Position numbers and translations under genes: made by a program. Positions 23,401 to 35,600 of a stretch of 64,000 nt of DNA are shown here, piece by piece (within the stretch, counting starts at the first letter, position 1; every line of letters begins with the position of its first letter). Origin of the DNA: Adineta vaga (taxonomy: Eukaryota > Rotifera); the NCBI GenBank assembly GCA_021613535.1, contig CP075495.1, forward strand, positions 8,308,001-8,372,000, read 5' to 3'. The notes below the pieces were generated by a model. That model was not told the origin of the DNA and did not search any database. It worked only from the letters and a program-made list of their open reading frames with translations.

Positions 23401-24663
23401 TGGTATCAACAGTATTCCACCATCACCTCAACCATCAAGTAAAATAAAAAGAGAAAACAAATACTCTTTGAAAAAAACTGATTATTATGTATAAAATTTC
23501 TTGTTAGTTCCATCATCTGTTCTTGGTTATCAACCATGTACTTCATCAAATGAATGGTATGTGAGCTCACCAAATATTCGATGTAGTCCATCATTTGCTG
23601 CTACTGGTTTCGCACCTGATCCAAAAGATTGTTCAAAATATTATGCTTGCGATGCATATGTCGGTAATGATGGCATGTCATCAGGTGAGATTTGTAAAAA
23701 TAGAAGTAAAAGAAAATTGATTTTTGCTATTAATATCAATAGGTATTTTAATGCAATGTTTGGCTGGCTTATGGTGGGATCAACAAAGACGTACATGTGT
23801 ACTTCCATCAGAAGTAGCATGTAATCCATACAATATTATCAATTCACAAGGACAAGCTCCAATGATTGATAATAATCCAAATGGTAAGAATTTTTCTAAT
23901 GAGAAATATGAATTTGAATATGATGAGCTACTTTTTTCAGTTATTTATCAACCAATATCACCAGGAATTTCATTTCCATCAATGGATACCACACCTATTG
24001 TTTTCTATCCACAACAACAACCACAACCACAACCACAGCCACAGCCACAACCGCAGCCACAACCGCAGTCTCCTATTCAAGGTGTACCAGGTTCATATAT
24101 ATATAAATAATAATAACAAAAATAAAACAATTTTGTGTGTTTTTTGTTTTAGCTGGCTCGACTGGACCACCATGCCGCGGAGGCCCATTATGTATTGATG
24201 TTGGTCTAAATATTCTTCAACAAATGAAAGGCATTCCTGGTCGACCAGGCTGGTTGTATGTATCTTATTAAGTTCTTATTCTTTTCAGTTTCATTTTCAT
24301 GAATTTTTTCCCTATAGTTATAAATGTGACAGTCAATGTGCTCTCGAAATGCGTTGTCCACCAGGTTTAGTATTTGATGATGTATACCAACGTTGTGAAT
24401 GGCCTGGTGCTGGTTCTCAAATACCAAATCAACGTTTAGGTAGTTTAAGAGATAAAAAATCTGATGATACCAAAAATGCAACTAAAACTAAAGTTAAAAA
24501 ATTACGTGTCATGTCTGCAACATTATCAACACCAACAACAACAGTAGCAGCAAAACAAATGAATATAACAGCAACAACTTTATCATCGTCATCATCTTCA
24601 TCAACAACAACAACAACAACAGTATCATCAAAAAATCAAACAGCTAAGCTTGTTGAACCATAA
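17445..24663 (+). CDS. Giant secreted chitin-binding protein with about 17 CBM14 (peritrophin-A) domains
   Basis: Sixteen exons: 17445-17469, 17551-17784, 17834-18002, 18063-18487, 18550-19174, 19240-19340, 19403-19462, 19526-19945, 19994-20182, 20248-23084, 23147-23438, 23508-23684, 23743-23883, 23941-24090, 24153-24255, 24318-24663; 2,097 residues with phases consistent throughout. A signal peptide (MMRRNFIIG then a hydrophobic run to about residue 30) precedes serial six-Cys modules whose core is CNxFxxC (for example YCNVFHVC, WCNIFYRC, YCNLYHVC). I count 17 clear modules and one degenerate one at the C terminus. CBM14 binds chitin in peritrophic matrix and cuticle. Several modules carry a DLWW or QLWW motif before CDWPC. 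Gly/Ser-rich linkers occur near 19800-19940, a Pro-Gln repeat at 24010-24070, and a Thr/Ser mucin-like tail at the end. One 2.8-kb exon holds about nine modules. Likely part of the cuticle, jaw or gut lining. Confidence 0.9.
24010..24070 (+). repeat. Pro-Gln coding microsatellite
   Basis: A run of CCACAA/CCACAG/CCGCAG hexamers inside the chitin-binding gene encodes about ten Pro-Gln units. The third-position changes (A to G) show it is not a fresh slippage product. Confidence 0.7.
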
Positions 24664-25161
24664 ATCAACAAGAAGTTTCTATGCATATATATGCTGTCAT
24701 ACAGTTCATGCATTCATTGAAGACATATTTAGATATATATTTAAATTCTTCTTCTTCTTCTTTATTTATTTGTAGAGAAAGAAAAAAGAAACACTTTCCT
24801 TCTTCTTCTTCTACTAATAGCCATTTTTCTGTTTGTTTGTTTCTCTTTTCTTTTCGACCTTTGTTTTTTCGTGTATATAAGTCTAGCTATGCTTTTCATG
24901 ACGAATTTAATTAATTTCAGTTGCAATTGTTGCAGAACCAAAAACTTCCTTTCATTTTATTGATAAAATTATTATTATTATTTATTATCCTTACAATTTT
25001 TCTTGAAGAAATAAAAGAATGACAGAAAGATACAATCTTCTTTAAAGATTAATCATATAACTATTGACTCAAAACATTCATCACAAATGTAAACTTTTCT
25101 TTTACATAATACACATTGATATTTACCAAAGAAGATAAACTAAATCAATTTGTTATTTTTA
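24664..25161. other. 3' UTR and spacer, no gene seen
   Basis: Contains CT-rich runs and AT-rich sequence after the chitin-binding gene. The facing gene at 25162 ends here too, so the two are convergent. Confidence 0.5.
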
Positions 25162-25545
25162 TCAACGTTTCAACTTAATCTTATGTTTAGTTTTGAAATT
25201 TATCTTTTTTGAACGATGACATAAACATTGAATAAATAAACTATCTTTGTTTGATGAATAAAATTGTTGACGATGGAAATATTTTAGAGAATGCCATGGA
25301 TATTGTGGATCGAATTCTAATGAATCAATATGTGTAAAAAGAACTTTACGATGTGTTATCGATTGAGTTAAACTAATTGAATTATTTTGATGGAATGAAG
25401 TGATCTTCTCAGATGCTTTTCGTAAAATAGATTTCAATGGTGTCTGATGATGTTTTGTAAGAATAACTAAATGATTTAATTCTATTGATAAATGTTTAAG
25501 AAAAAGAAATAGAAATCTAGCTAAGATTTCTTCTATTGTAATCAT
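25162..25545 (-). CDS. Small basic orphan protein with a possible PP1-docking motif
   Basis: 127 residues in one exon. It has a hydrophobic N-terminal helix, the segment TPLKSILRKAS, then HRKVLFTHIDSLEFDP and a very basic C terminus. The pair SILRK ... KVLF resembles the SILK and RVxF docking motifs that several regulatory subunits use to bind protein phosphatase 1. That is pattern recognition only. No other domain, signal or homology is recognised. Convergent with the chitin-binding gene. Confidence 0.45.
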   Translation of the reverse strand: MITIEEILARFLFLFLKHLSIELNHLVILTKHHQTPLKSILRKASEKITSFHQNNSISLTQSITHRKVLFTHIDSLEFDPQYPWHSLKYFHRQQFYSSNKDSLFIQCLCHRSKKINFKTKHKIKLKR

Positions 25546-26311
25546 TCAAAAATTTAGAAAAAAACAAAAATGTAAAAATCATTTTGCGCTAACCTCTAAT
25601 GATGCACAAGTTTTAAACATATATTTCGACGAGATCTAATCTTCGTATTAATTCTATGTATAGAAAGCAAATTCTCCTTTCATAATCACCATTACTTCGA
25701 ACGAAGAAAGGCAATTAATCAAGACGCGCATATTGTAATACACATAGATAAATGACGACAATAGTTCTATAAACGTCGCAACTCAACATAGATTGTTGAA
25801 AAATTTTTAAACAAATGCTTTTCATACTTAACTCTGATTTTCTCACATAATATTACAATAATTAGTGATCGTTCACCCATGTTGATGGATGTGTAACTGA
25901 AGCAAGCAATTCAAAGACTTTTTCCAAAACTTTTCATTACTTAGTTGAATAAAGGATTAAAAAAAATTTTTATTCTTGTTATTAATGAGAATGTGAGTAA
26001 ATATGTCTTATCTCTGGCCGCACTCTCAATAATATTCTCGAAAAATACAAATGTTGAAATATTTCACTATATAAAAAGTTAAATTCATCTTCCGATTTTG
26101 ACACTATTGATTCAATCTGCAGAAATCACTGTGAACTTCACTCTTACCATCTTACACCTACACATAATCGATTCATCATACTCAGTTTTTCAAATATGCA
26201 CGGAAAATAACATATTCGATTAACCGAAAAGTACCATGTATCTATATTTCCATACAAAGTATTTTATTAACTCTAGTTACAAAATCAACAAAGATAAAAA
26301 TGATATATGTT
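25546..26311. other. Intergenic, no gene seen
   Basis: AT-rich spacer between two minus-strand genes; no open frame with coding character. Confidence 0.5.
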
Positions 26312-27325
26312 TTATGAAGTATTTGTTGCAATCGATGTATCACTACCACCAGATACACGTCCTCGACGAGGTGCACGTCTTCTTGGTGATGGAAGAGGAC
26401 GTCGACGCCGGCGACGGCAGCAGCAAAAATAAATACTAATACTACTAAAAATAACAATAACAATAATCAATATGATCAGACCAATAATAAGACTATCAGA
26501 ATTATCCTGTGATGGTTTTTCCTCTGGTGTTTTATTGATATAAACATCTCTAATTGAATCTTCATTCGAGTTGCCATTATTTAATAATGATTTCAATTCT
26601 ATTTCCATATCAGCGATGGATGGTGCAGTATTATCACCGATCTGTTTCAGTGATAAAAATTGTATTTACATAGGAAAAATAATCAACGAAATTACTCTGT
26701 AATAGCAAGTATAAGAGAAGTTCTTCTTTTGAGTTGTCGCCAGACATGGATTTTTCGATGCTGGATATCGTTCTCGACAAAGAATAGGTCGTTCAGTAAA
26801 TGCATAAAACACTGTTGTAAAATTTTCAGTATTACTGATTGATGATTTTCCTCCGATATTTTCGAAATATAGGCTTGATGTCTTCTTGACCTCTTTAATA
26901 TAAACGCCACCAACTGATCCCAAACGTGTCAAATGAAGCTTAAGATCTTTATATACCTTTTTAGGCCTGTGTTTGATGTTAAGATATGTTGTTTCTGTTA
27001 TTTTCGAATTTTTACATTTAGTTTCTGTAAAACGCCATTCTAGTAATGCAATTTTTTCAAGATGATTTTCCGGTAAAAATGAATCCCTATTTGAACATTT
27101 AATATAGCCGAGCTTTTCAATTGAGATATCACGTATTACATGACGTTCATATGGATTGCAACGAATAATAGTCAAACTATTTGTAAATAAAAGATCAATA
27201 ACATAGTTTTCCGGTTTAGGTTTCGACTTTTTTGCCGAACAAGATTTGAAATTAATCATCAAAAGAAAAAGAAAAATGAACTGAAGACTAGAATGGAAAT
27301 ACATAATTGAAAAGATTCTCAACAC
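26312..27325 (-). CDS. Orphan single-pass membrane protein with arginine-rich tail
   Basis: Two exons (27325-26696, 26641-26312) around a 54-base intron give 319 residues. A signal peptide spans about residues 1-30 (hydrophobic FIFLFLLMINF ending near KSCSA). An ectodomain of about 200 residues with several Cys, N-glycosylation sites and beta-type alternation follows. Then comes a Ser/Asp-rich stalk, a transmembrane helix (LIIGLIILIIVIVIF), a CCC cluster that could be palmitoylated, and a short cytoplasmic tail dominated by Arg and Pro (RRRRRRPLPSPRRR). The first of two Mets is used as the start. I do not recognise the ectodomain. A receptor or adhesion role is inference from topology alone. 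Confidence 0.65.
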
Positions 27326-28453
27326 AAGAAAATCAAGCGCTTTTTCTTCGTCAAAGAAATTTAAAGTATACTAAATTTGTATGTAATTACACTCTACGTT
27401 TCAATGTACATCTCTCTAATTTCAAGTGTTTATACATCCGTGCATGATTTTATCCCTCCACTCACATCGATACTTGAGAATCGTACTTTTTCTTTTAATA
27501 CATAGTTGAAATATATGCTTTGAAGATGTGGTAAAGGTAAGAATATCTGACAAATAAAAAATTGTCGTAGTTAATTTTAGTTAACAAAAGTAACAGATAT
27601 CATCATTGCTCTTAAATTGAAAATAAACTGCTAAAAATGAGATATTCGTCTATCTATTTCATACAAAATCTCTTCCCTCATCATATTTTATATACTAGTT
27701 TATCGAAAATTGTATATGACGATTTTTATAGCAAAGATGCTTGCAATTATTTTGTTGCACCTATTGGAAACTGGTTATTTACTACTTTTTTTAGCTTCGA
27801 TGACGTCTATAACTGGGGGTAAACAAATGTTACCGAATATTTTAATGAATAGATTTTTCACAGTGATAATATTTTTTGACATATTGTATGAGATAAACAA
27901 AATAGAAACAAGTCAAAGATGTATGATTACCTACCAGTAATAGAACTGATGCAATATTGATCAAATGAATCATCAGTTTTATCTGCTCTTCATACTGTTC
28001 AGAAATACTTTTTTTTCTATTCACTCTTTTCAACAATTATGGATAGTATTTATTTATCCAATTAAGTTTTTCAAGCATTATTTTTCGTTCATCCGACCTT
28101 GATAAATATAAAAATAAAAATAAAAATGAGTGCATTTCTAATAAGCAAGAAATAAACATGATTGATTTGACGTGGGGTATATAGGGCGCAACATACCATC
28201 GTTATTGCATCTATATTCAATAAAATAATCTATTAGTAACCTTTTGCATCAGTGACGTAAGCAAATCTTCATGTCAGCTGATGTTTTTTTATCGAAGATA
28301 TGCACGAAAATTGCAAGTTTTTGTAAAAGTTGAAGGCCATGTTTAAAGTATACAACCTTTTTTTTTGAAAAATATGATGGTAATCAACGAATAAGATTCT
28401 TGACAGGACATTTGTTGATAGCTATTTTCGTTTTGCTTGATTTTCCTTGTATG
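27326..28453. other. Intergenic between divergent genes
   Basis: About 1.1 kb separating the minus-strand membrane protein from the plus-strand mannanase; it should hold both promoters. Short open frames between 27637 and 27940 lack coding character. Confidence 0.5.
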
Positions 28454-28464
28454 TATATAAATAG
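28454..28464 (+). promoter_or_regulatory. TATA box of the mannanase gene
   Basis: TATATAAATAG lies 73 bp upstream of the mannanase ATG, with A/T-rich sequence containing a CA start candidate about 30 bp further on. The spacing fits a classical core promoter with a 5' UTR of about 40 bases. Confidence 0.5.
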
Positions 28465-28536
28465 AGAGAAGAAAATCAGAATACATTCATTGATTTCTTC
28501 ACAAGAATCTGTTACGAGTGTGCATACCGTTGCAAG

Positions 28537-30352
28537 ATGAATTGGCAATTGTTGGTCAATTGTTGTTTTCTCCTATCTATGTCATGTTCATGTTTGGCGC
28601 AACAACAACCAGCTGATAGTTCAGCTAATACTAAAACAAGACAAGTTCTTACTTATCTCGCTGGATTACCTCAACAAGGTAATTTTTTTAATGATGAAAT
28701 TTCAACAGATTGAAATTTATATCTATCTGTAGGAAAAGTACTCTCTGGTCAGTTTGCTGGTTATAGTCCGGATACATTCAGTACAAGTAACATTGATCAA
28801 ATCACACAACAAATTGGTCAAACACCAGGCATTCTTGGTTGTGATTGGGCATGTGGTTGGAATTATAAAACACCACCTGAAGATTTAATCAATTATGCAT
28901 GTAATTCTGCATTAAAAACTCATTGGAGTTTAGGTGGTTTAGTTACGGTTAATATGCATTTACCAAATCCTGTTTCATCAAATGGTGGTGGATATAAAGA
29001 TCGATGGAATGTGAATTTTGCTGATCTAACAAATACAGCCACTCAAACTGGTCAACGATGGCGTCTATTTCTTGATCGAATGGCAGCCGGTTTCGACGAT
29101 TTACAACAATCTGGTGTGACTGTTCTATTTCGTCCATTTCATGAAATGAATGGTGAATGGTTTTATTGGGGTAATCAGGTAAGCAAACAAACAAACAAAC
29201 AATGTTCTTTCACTCATCAATAGGATGCACAAACATTCAAAAATGTGTGGATAGATATGTTTAATTATTTGACAAATACAAAGAACTTACACAATCTTCT
29301 TTGGGTTTATTCACCAGATCATAGTCGTGGAAATCGATTGGCTTATTATCCTGGCAGTGCATATGTTGATATTGTTGCACTTGATGTTTACACAGATGAT
29401 CCAGTAAGGAATAGAATTTTGAATTATATTTTTATGTTGATTGTTACTTTTGTTTTAGAATAATATGAATGGATATGATGAAATGATCACTTTAAATAAA
29501 GTTTTTGCTCTTGGTGAAATTGGACCAAGTACAGTCAATAATCAATTTGAATATACTCGCTGGTAATTAGAAACAAAATAAACGATGTTTTTTTTTTCTT
29601 CAAGTATAATATCTGTTGTATTAAGGTTAACTGCTATTGAAACGAAATTCCCTCAAGTGGCTTATTTCTTAGCTTGGAATGATGGTTGGGCACCTATTTC
29701 TAATAAATATGCATGTGCTTTTTATAATCATCATCGAGTAATCAATCGAGATGGAATGAGTTTGAACAATAGTTTAATTACAACAACAACAACAATAACA
29801 ACAACCATTTCAACTACAAGTCAATCGACTGTTTCATCAACAGGTTCAACTACATCTTCAAGTAGCAGTTCATCATCATCTACAACTGTGATTTATAATT
29901 TTTCAAATGGTATTGGTCAATGGCAAGGTGGAAGTGTAAATGGTGGTCCATGGCAATCAAATGAATTTACTTATTCATCAACTGATAGTCTCAAAGCTGA
30001 TGTTCAATTATATCAAGGTGGTAAATCTTCTATATATACAAATCAAGCATCGACATTTACATTTGGTAGTTATCAACGATTAGTTGTTCGTGCTCGAACT
30101 GCTTCATGGGGATTTTCATCGGGTGGTACCATGGGTGCAAAACTTTATATTAAAAGCGGATCATCATGGACATGGTATGATTCTGGTTTGACACAATTAA
30201 ATAGCAATTCAGCCACACAAGTTGTTCTCAATTTGAATACTATTCCATCATCATCACTATCGGATATAAGAGAAGTTGGTGTTGAATTTACTTCAAGTGC
30301 TAATGGTGGACAAACAGCAGTGTATATTGCATATATAACTGCTGAGAATTAA
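28537..30352 (+). CDS. Secreted GH26 beta-mannanase with C-terminal carbohydrate-binding module
   Basis: Exons 28537-28678, 28733-29178, 29224-29403, 29459-29562 and 29626-30352; 532 residues. Signal peptide about 1-22 (hydrophobic LLVNCCFLLSMSCSCLA). The GH26 barrel covers about 45-340: RPFHEMNGEWFYWG carries the acid/base Glu (about residue 185) and VFALGEIGPS the nucleophile Glu (about 276); LLWVYSPD and the Trp of FLAWNDGWAP are also typical. A Thr/Ser linker follows, then a beta-rich domain of about 155 residues (FSNGIGQWQGG ... VYIAYITAEN) resembling the galactose-binding-like modules found in mannanases. The enzyme would hydrolyse mannan chains of plant, algal or fungal walls outside the cell. 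GH26 is mainly bacterial and fungal, so horizontal acquisition is likely, yet the gene now has four short host-type introns and a signal peptide. Confidence 0.93.
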
Positions 30353-30913
30353 CTTTGATTTTGATAAAAACATCTCCTTCCTACTAACAAATCTTCTCTT
30401 CGCTAACAATAGTAGTTGTATGACATGTACATGTGTATTGCTGTAAAATGATCATATCTCGAGTTTGAATAGTGAAAGAATCCATTTTGCTGAATAAAAT
30501 CAATAAATATCTTTACTTTATTTCGTATTTATCTATTTATAAGACACAATGAGAGAAATAAATGTGATTAAAAAATCGATTTCACATGATTATCTAATTA
30601 GCAAATTGATTACTTATAAAAAATTTCAGTTTGATCAATCGAACGTTTGACTGATGTCGCCAGTTACCGAGGTGATCCATTCTATGCCTCTGTTTTATCC
30701 AACCATAAAGCTTGACACGCTTCTTTTTTCATAAGTAAACAGCTGATTGATCGAAGAATTAGTTCATTTCCATTAGAAATACAAAACACTATTTTGATTT
30801 AGATCTTCATGTTCGTGTTACATTCAATTTTAATTATTAAAATAAGATAAAAGAATTCTTTTTCTTCGCGACGTGTAAATCATAATCGTTTTTTGTGTGA
30901 ATTAATATTCACA
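30353..30913. other. 3' end of mannanase gene and cyclin K promoter region
   Basis: AATAAA motifs near 30492-30510 probably terminate the mannanase message. No other gene is visible. Confidence 0.5.
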
Positions 30914-32605
30914 ATGCCAATGTGGTATTATGAAAAAAAAGATCTCAAATCAACACCATCTATTCTTGAGGGTGTCGATCTTGAAACGGAACAACGTTAT
31001 CGACGAGAAGGTTGTCGTTTTATTCTTGCTCTTGGTGTTCGACTTGGCTTGTAAGTTAGATTAATTCCAAGTTATACGTAATTTTCATTCAAATTTCTTT
31101 AGACGATCGGAAACAATGGGTACGGGTGCTGTTTTTTTTCATCGTTTTTATATGTTTCATTCATTTCGACAATATCCAAGATATGTAAGTGAATAATTTG
31201 GTTTTTTTTTGCATATATTCTTCAATGGATTGCTTTTACTTTTAAGGCAATGGCAACATGTTGTTTATTTCTAGCTGGGAAAGTCGAAGAAACACCGAAA
31301 AAAATTCGTGATATCATGAAAACAGCACGACAAATATTGGAAGGTGCTCGTGAACGTTATATTCCAACATTAGGTGATGAACGAGGAGATTTAATCTTAC
31401 AATATGAACGTATTCTATTGCCGACTGTAAAATTCGATTTTTGTATTGCAAGTCCGTATTCGTTTTTGAAACAATACGCGAAAACAATTATAGGTGATAA
31501 GGAACAAATACGACAAATGTTTCAAATGGCTTGGACATTTGCTAATGACAGGTATGAATTAGTGTTTACACTTTTTTTTCTACTTTGACATAAAATTAAT
31601 CTTATTTTCTTTTTGATAGTTATTGCACAACATTATGCTTACAATGGGAACCAGAAATCATTGCTATAGCGGTTCTGTATCTGGCATGTAAATTATCGAA
31701 ATTTGAAATTACTGATTGGACAAATAAAAAAGAAAATAATAAACAAAAATGGTGGGAACAATTTGTTGATGGTTTAACAAAAGATATTATCGAAGGTTTG
31801 TATTTTTATTTTTGAAAAATATATTCTATGCTGTTTTTTCCAATTAGATATTTGTCATCAACATCTTGATCTTTATTCAAAAGGTGATTTAGCATCACCA
31901 GGAAATGGAACAGTTAATAATACATCAATTATGTTAACACCAACACAAACAAATTCAACAGTCACTTCGCCAATTCAACCTATTCTAATTGAATCGCCGT
32001 CAACATCGCGATCAATACCATCTTCTAAACGAGTATATTTTTATAGGTCATTTTTCTATGATTCATTTGTTTTTTCATTCTACTTGTATTTAGCCAAGAA
32101 ATGATGATGAATCAAATTATCGATCATCACGTAATAATCATCATCATTCATCAAATGTAAATTCAAACAATTCAGGTATCCCAACAAATCCTTCTATTCC
32201 GCCGATACCTTCAGCAACATTGTACCATCATGTATAAGATTTACATTTGTGTTTTTTTCTTATAATCAATTTCATTTTCCTCTCTGCTTTTTCAGACATC
32301 ATCGCACGATGAATTATCTCGACGATCTTTAACTGCACCACCTCCACCACCACCGCCACCGCCACCACCACCACCTCCACCACCACCTCTACCTCCTCAA
32401 TCGACTGCTGTACCACCACATCAAAACTTTTATATGAGGCCGCCAATGCCACCACCAAACATGCCTCCGTAAATAAATTTTTGTTGAAATTTTCATAAAA
32501 TAAACTTATATTTTTCGTTTCAGTATGCCACCATCGATGTTTGCACAAACTCTTCGCGGTCCAATCCCTTCCAGTAATGCATGGCCACCGCTACCACCAA
32601 TGTAG
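30914..32605 (+). CDS. CCNK: Cyclin K
   Basis: Eight exons: 30914-31050, 31103-31184, 31247-31551, 31620-31795, 31848-32032, 32094-32231, 32296-32468, 32524-32605; 425 residues. The protein opens with [13 protein letters not shown], followed by [21 protein letters not shown] and [15 protein letters not shown], the signature of the first cyclin box; the second box includes [21 protein letters not shown]. Cyclin K partners CDK12/CDK13, which phosphorylate Ser2 of the RNA polymerase II tail and support expression of long and DNA-repair genes. The C terminus is low-complexity, with a run of 17 prolines and a [10 protein letters not shown] repeat, as in other cyclin K proteins. Nuclear. A 3' UTR of unknown length follows. 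Confidence 0.95.
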
Positions 32606-35600
32606 CGTGTGCGTGTTTTTTTCTCTTGATTGTCATATGATTATTGTTATACATATATATAATGAAATGTGAAATTTTGTTTTCTTTTTCGTTTCGTTTC
32701 AAACTTATATTCAATCGGGATATAACACTGGTAGACATATATATTGTCTCTTTCAGATTTGTATGGAACATGTCATATCATTTCTTTATCAAGCTATATT
32801 ATTTGGAGTCATTGTTACGTTGTTCAAGTGGAAAAATACCACCTGATCGTCGTGAATAAGATAGCAAAGAAATCAATTTTGGTATTTATCTATTCTTTAT
32901 GTAACAAATTTTTTTAATATTTGACTAGCATCTGTTTTTTTCTAGATGGTGTTTACTTGATCAGTATCGCGAGATATAAATAGTATTAACTGGAAAAGTA
33001 CGTGCTTGTTTGATTAATTTTATCGCTATGCTTTCCTATCGTTAGAATAATTTCTTGTCTATTACGTTTGTTGTATGTTATTCTAGTTTGAGGTTTTATA
33101 TAATTCTTCGATTAACCTTCGCATTTACTAATCTGATGAAATAGATTTCGAGTATCAACCGATGATTATTCAAATGACCTTTTTTCTTTTCTTCTTGTCG
33201 AACGATATAATCAATCGAACTACTGTTTATATCATACGATTAACTACAAACGAAAGGAAGATTGATAAAGGTTATATATATATATAACTAATTATTGTCA
33301 TTCATACAGATGACACGAGTATGGTTGATTGGATATATATTCTTCGTCCTATTTCTTATACAATGATTGAAATTTTGTCTATAGATCTAATCAAATCTAG
33401 ATATTCTATTTATATAAGTAAATGACATTGAACAATGGGGTCAATATTGACTCGAGAAATAAGAACAAATGACCAAGTTGTTATTCTTTCTTTTTAAACT
33501 TGTTAGTGAAAAGATATAAGATGTACAAATGTGCTCATTCTCATACTATCATCTTAGAGTCAAGTTTATTCTCTCGGGAGTTTGCCGTTATCTAAGTATG
33601 CAATATAGAAGATAAAAATTTTCTTCACTCATGAAATCAAAGAGAGAAAAAAGAAACGATTGCATTTACTGATTAATAGCTGTCAACTGGTCGATTTCTT
33701 TCGATCTATGCTAAAAAAATAAATCTTAATCTAACTTTCTACTTCATGCTTTTATGAAAAGTAAAGAAATATGAATTTTCGAAATGTTTTTTAAACACTT
33801 CATACTTCGATATTTTCGATTGTTCGTTATTAGAAGAACCTGAGAGAAAAAAACAAGGCATATGAACTCTAATTATTTGCCTAGCAACATCTGAGAAAGA
33901 AACAGAATACAAGAAAACAATCGTATATAATCTTAGAAAGATTCAATGTAATGCCATTTCATGGTCTTGACATATTCATCACGATCTAATTATATTTCTT
34001 TAAAACCTTTTTTATTTGATATTCTTTAAATGTATGATCAAACATCGGATCTATTTTTTTTTCAACGCAATCTATCGTATTTAGACATATTTTCCAACTT
34101 AATAAAAAAAATACGAAAACAAAATTTCTTTTACATGCCATTTTCATGAGTTAATTAGTCATTTTCCGCATTGATTTTATTAGTAGATAAACAAACTAAT
34201 ATACGCAAATTCCAATGAATCTTGTAAGAAATTTATCTGTATATTAAATCTGATGCTTTTGTATACACTCGAATTTTTTCATAGACGACAACTGATACTT
34301 ACAATAGTCTGTTAAGAAAAGATGAACAAGGCTTCATTTTTTAAGTCTCTGGAATACTATTGATTGAAACTCTTGAAATTTTCGAATCTATTTACTTTTA
34401 TTCTAGAAAAGAAAAACCATTATGTGCGCAGTAAACATTTTATCAGCATAATATCTGCATGCTTTCATTTAAATTCATTTTTAACGATGTTTTTCTTTTA
34501 TAGAATATAAAATAGAGTAGGTTATGTCCTTGACACATATGTATATCGTAGCGACCAAATGAACATTTTATGAGTACATCAATGTATACTACTATTCCTT
34601 CGTCTTTTGCTCTCTTCTTTTTACTTCTGCATTTTCTCTTTTTCTCTCTCTCTTCTCACACATCTTCGTCTTTGAATGCATCTATAGAACATGCGTGCTC
34701 GTTTAGTTGCCTGTTTATTTGCCTTTGTGTACCTCATCGTCAGACGAAAGAGAAAAAAAACGAAAAGGTGTTTTATTCGCATATATAACATAACACACGA
34801 AAGCAGTAAATTCGACAAACATCAAATCGGGTAGATGTATATAAAAGACAAAATAACAACAAAGTCTTTTTAAATAAGACATTCACGTAAGATATAAGAG
34901 TAATATTTAATCATTCATTAGATGTTATTAATCGTCAAAACTGGACATTAGATCTCGGTAAAGTTACTAGCTTATTAGCATTCATCTCGTTGTGTTATAA
35001 CATCGATCATCTGTTAGAAAAAGAAAGAGAACACAGAAAGAAAAAGAGAAAAAAAGAATTGAGTACAAGAAAGAGAATGAAAAAGTATGATTTCTCATAT
35101 GGTAATCATCTATCCAACCTACATAGAGTAACTCGTATATGGCGAAAAAAAATAGGAGAGAAAGGAATGGGTAAACCACAAAGAATAGTGTTACTTATTT
35201 CTTCTATCCAACTAACTCGATGGAAATTGTTATTCTACATAATATACATTTATACATATATATAGTTATATGTGTGTGTATTTATATATTTTTTCTTCAG
35301 ACACAATTTATTTAACAATTCAAAAGATCATATTCAATTTCATCGATTTCTCCTTCGATATTTATGGTTTTACAATCAATTGATTTTAATAAAAACGGTA
35401 AAATATTTACAATAAAAGAAAAGACTCGATCATATTTGTAAATATCTCGTCAGCATCATCTGTTTCATAGAAGAGTATCGTGATGATGTTATGAGCTATG
35501 TGCGCAGTGTTGGTGAGAAAAGAAGAAAGAAAAAACGAGAAGAGCAGAGCCTCGAGCGAACTCTTTCTTTCTTTTTTGCGTAGTACCATTCGTCCGAACA

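Noticed and set aside
28960-29194. Minus-strand open frame opposite the mannanase catalytic exon
   Set aside because: Antisense shadow of a well-supported gene.
34570-35265. Several open frames of 65-90 codons on both strands
   Set aside because: Low-complexity Phe/Leu/Ser or Lys/Glu/Arg translations of AT-rich and purine-rich DNA, overlapping each other on opposite strands.
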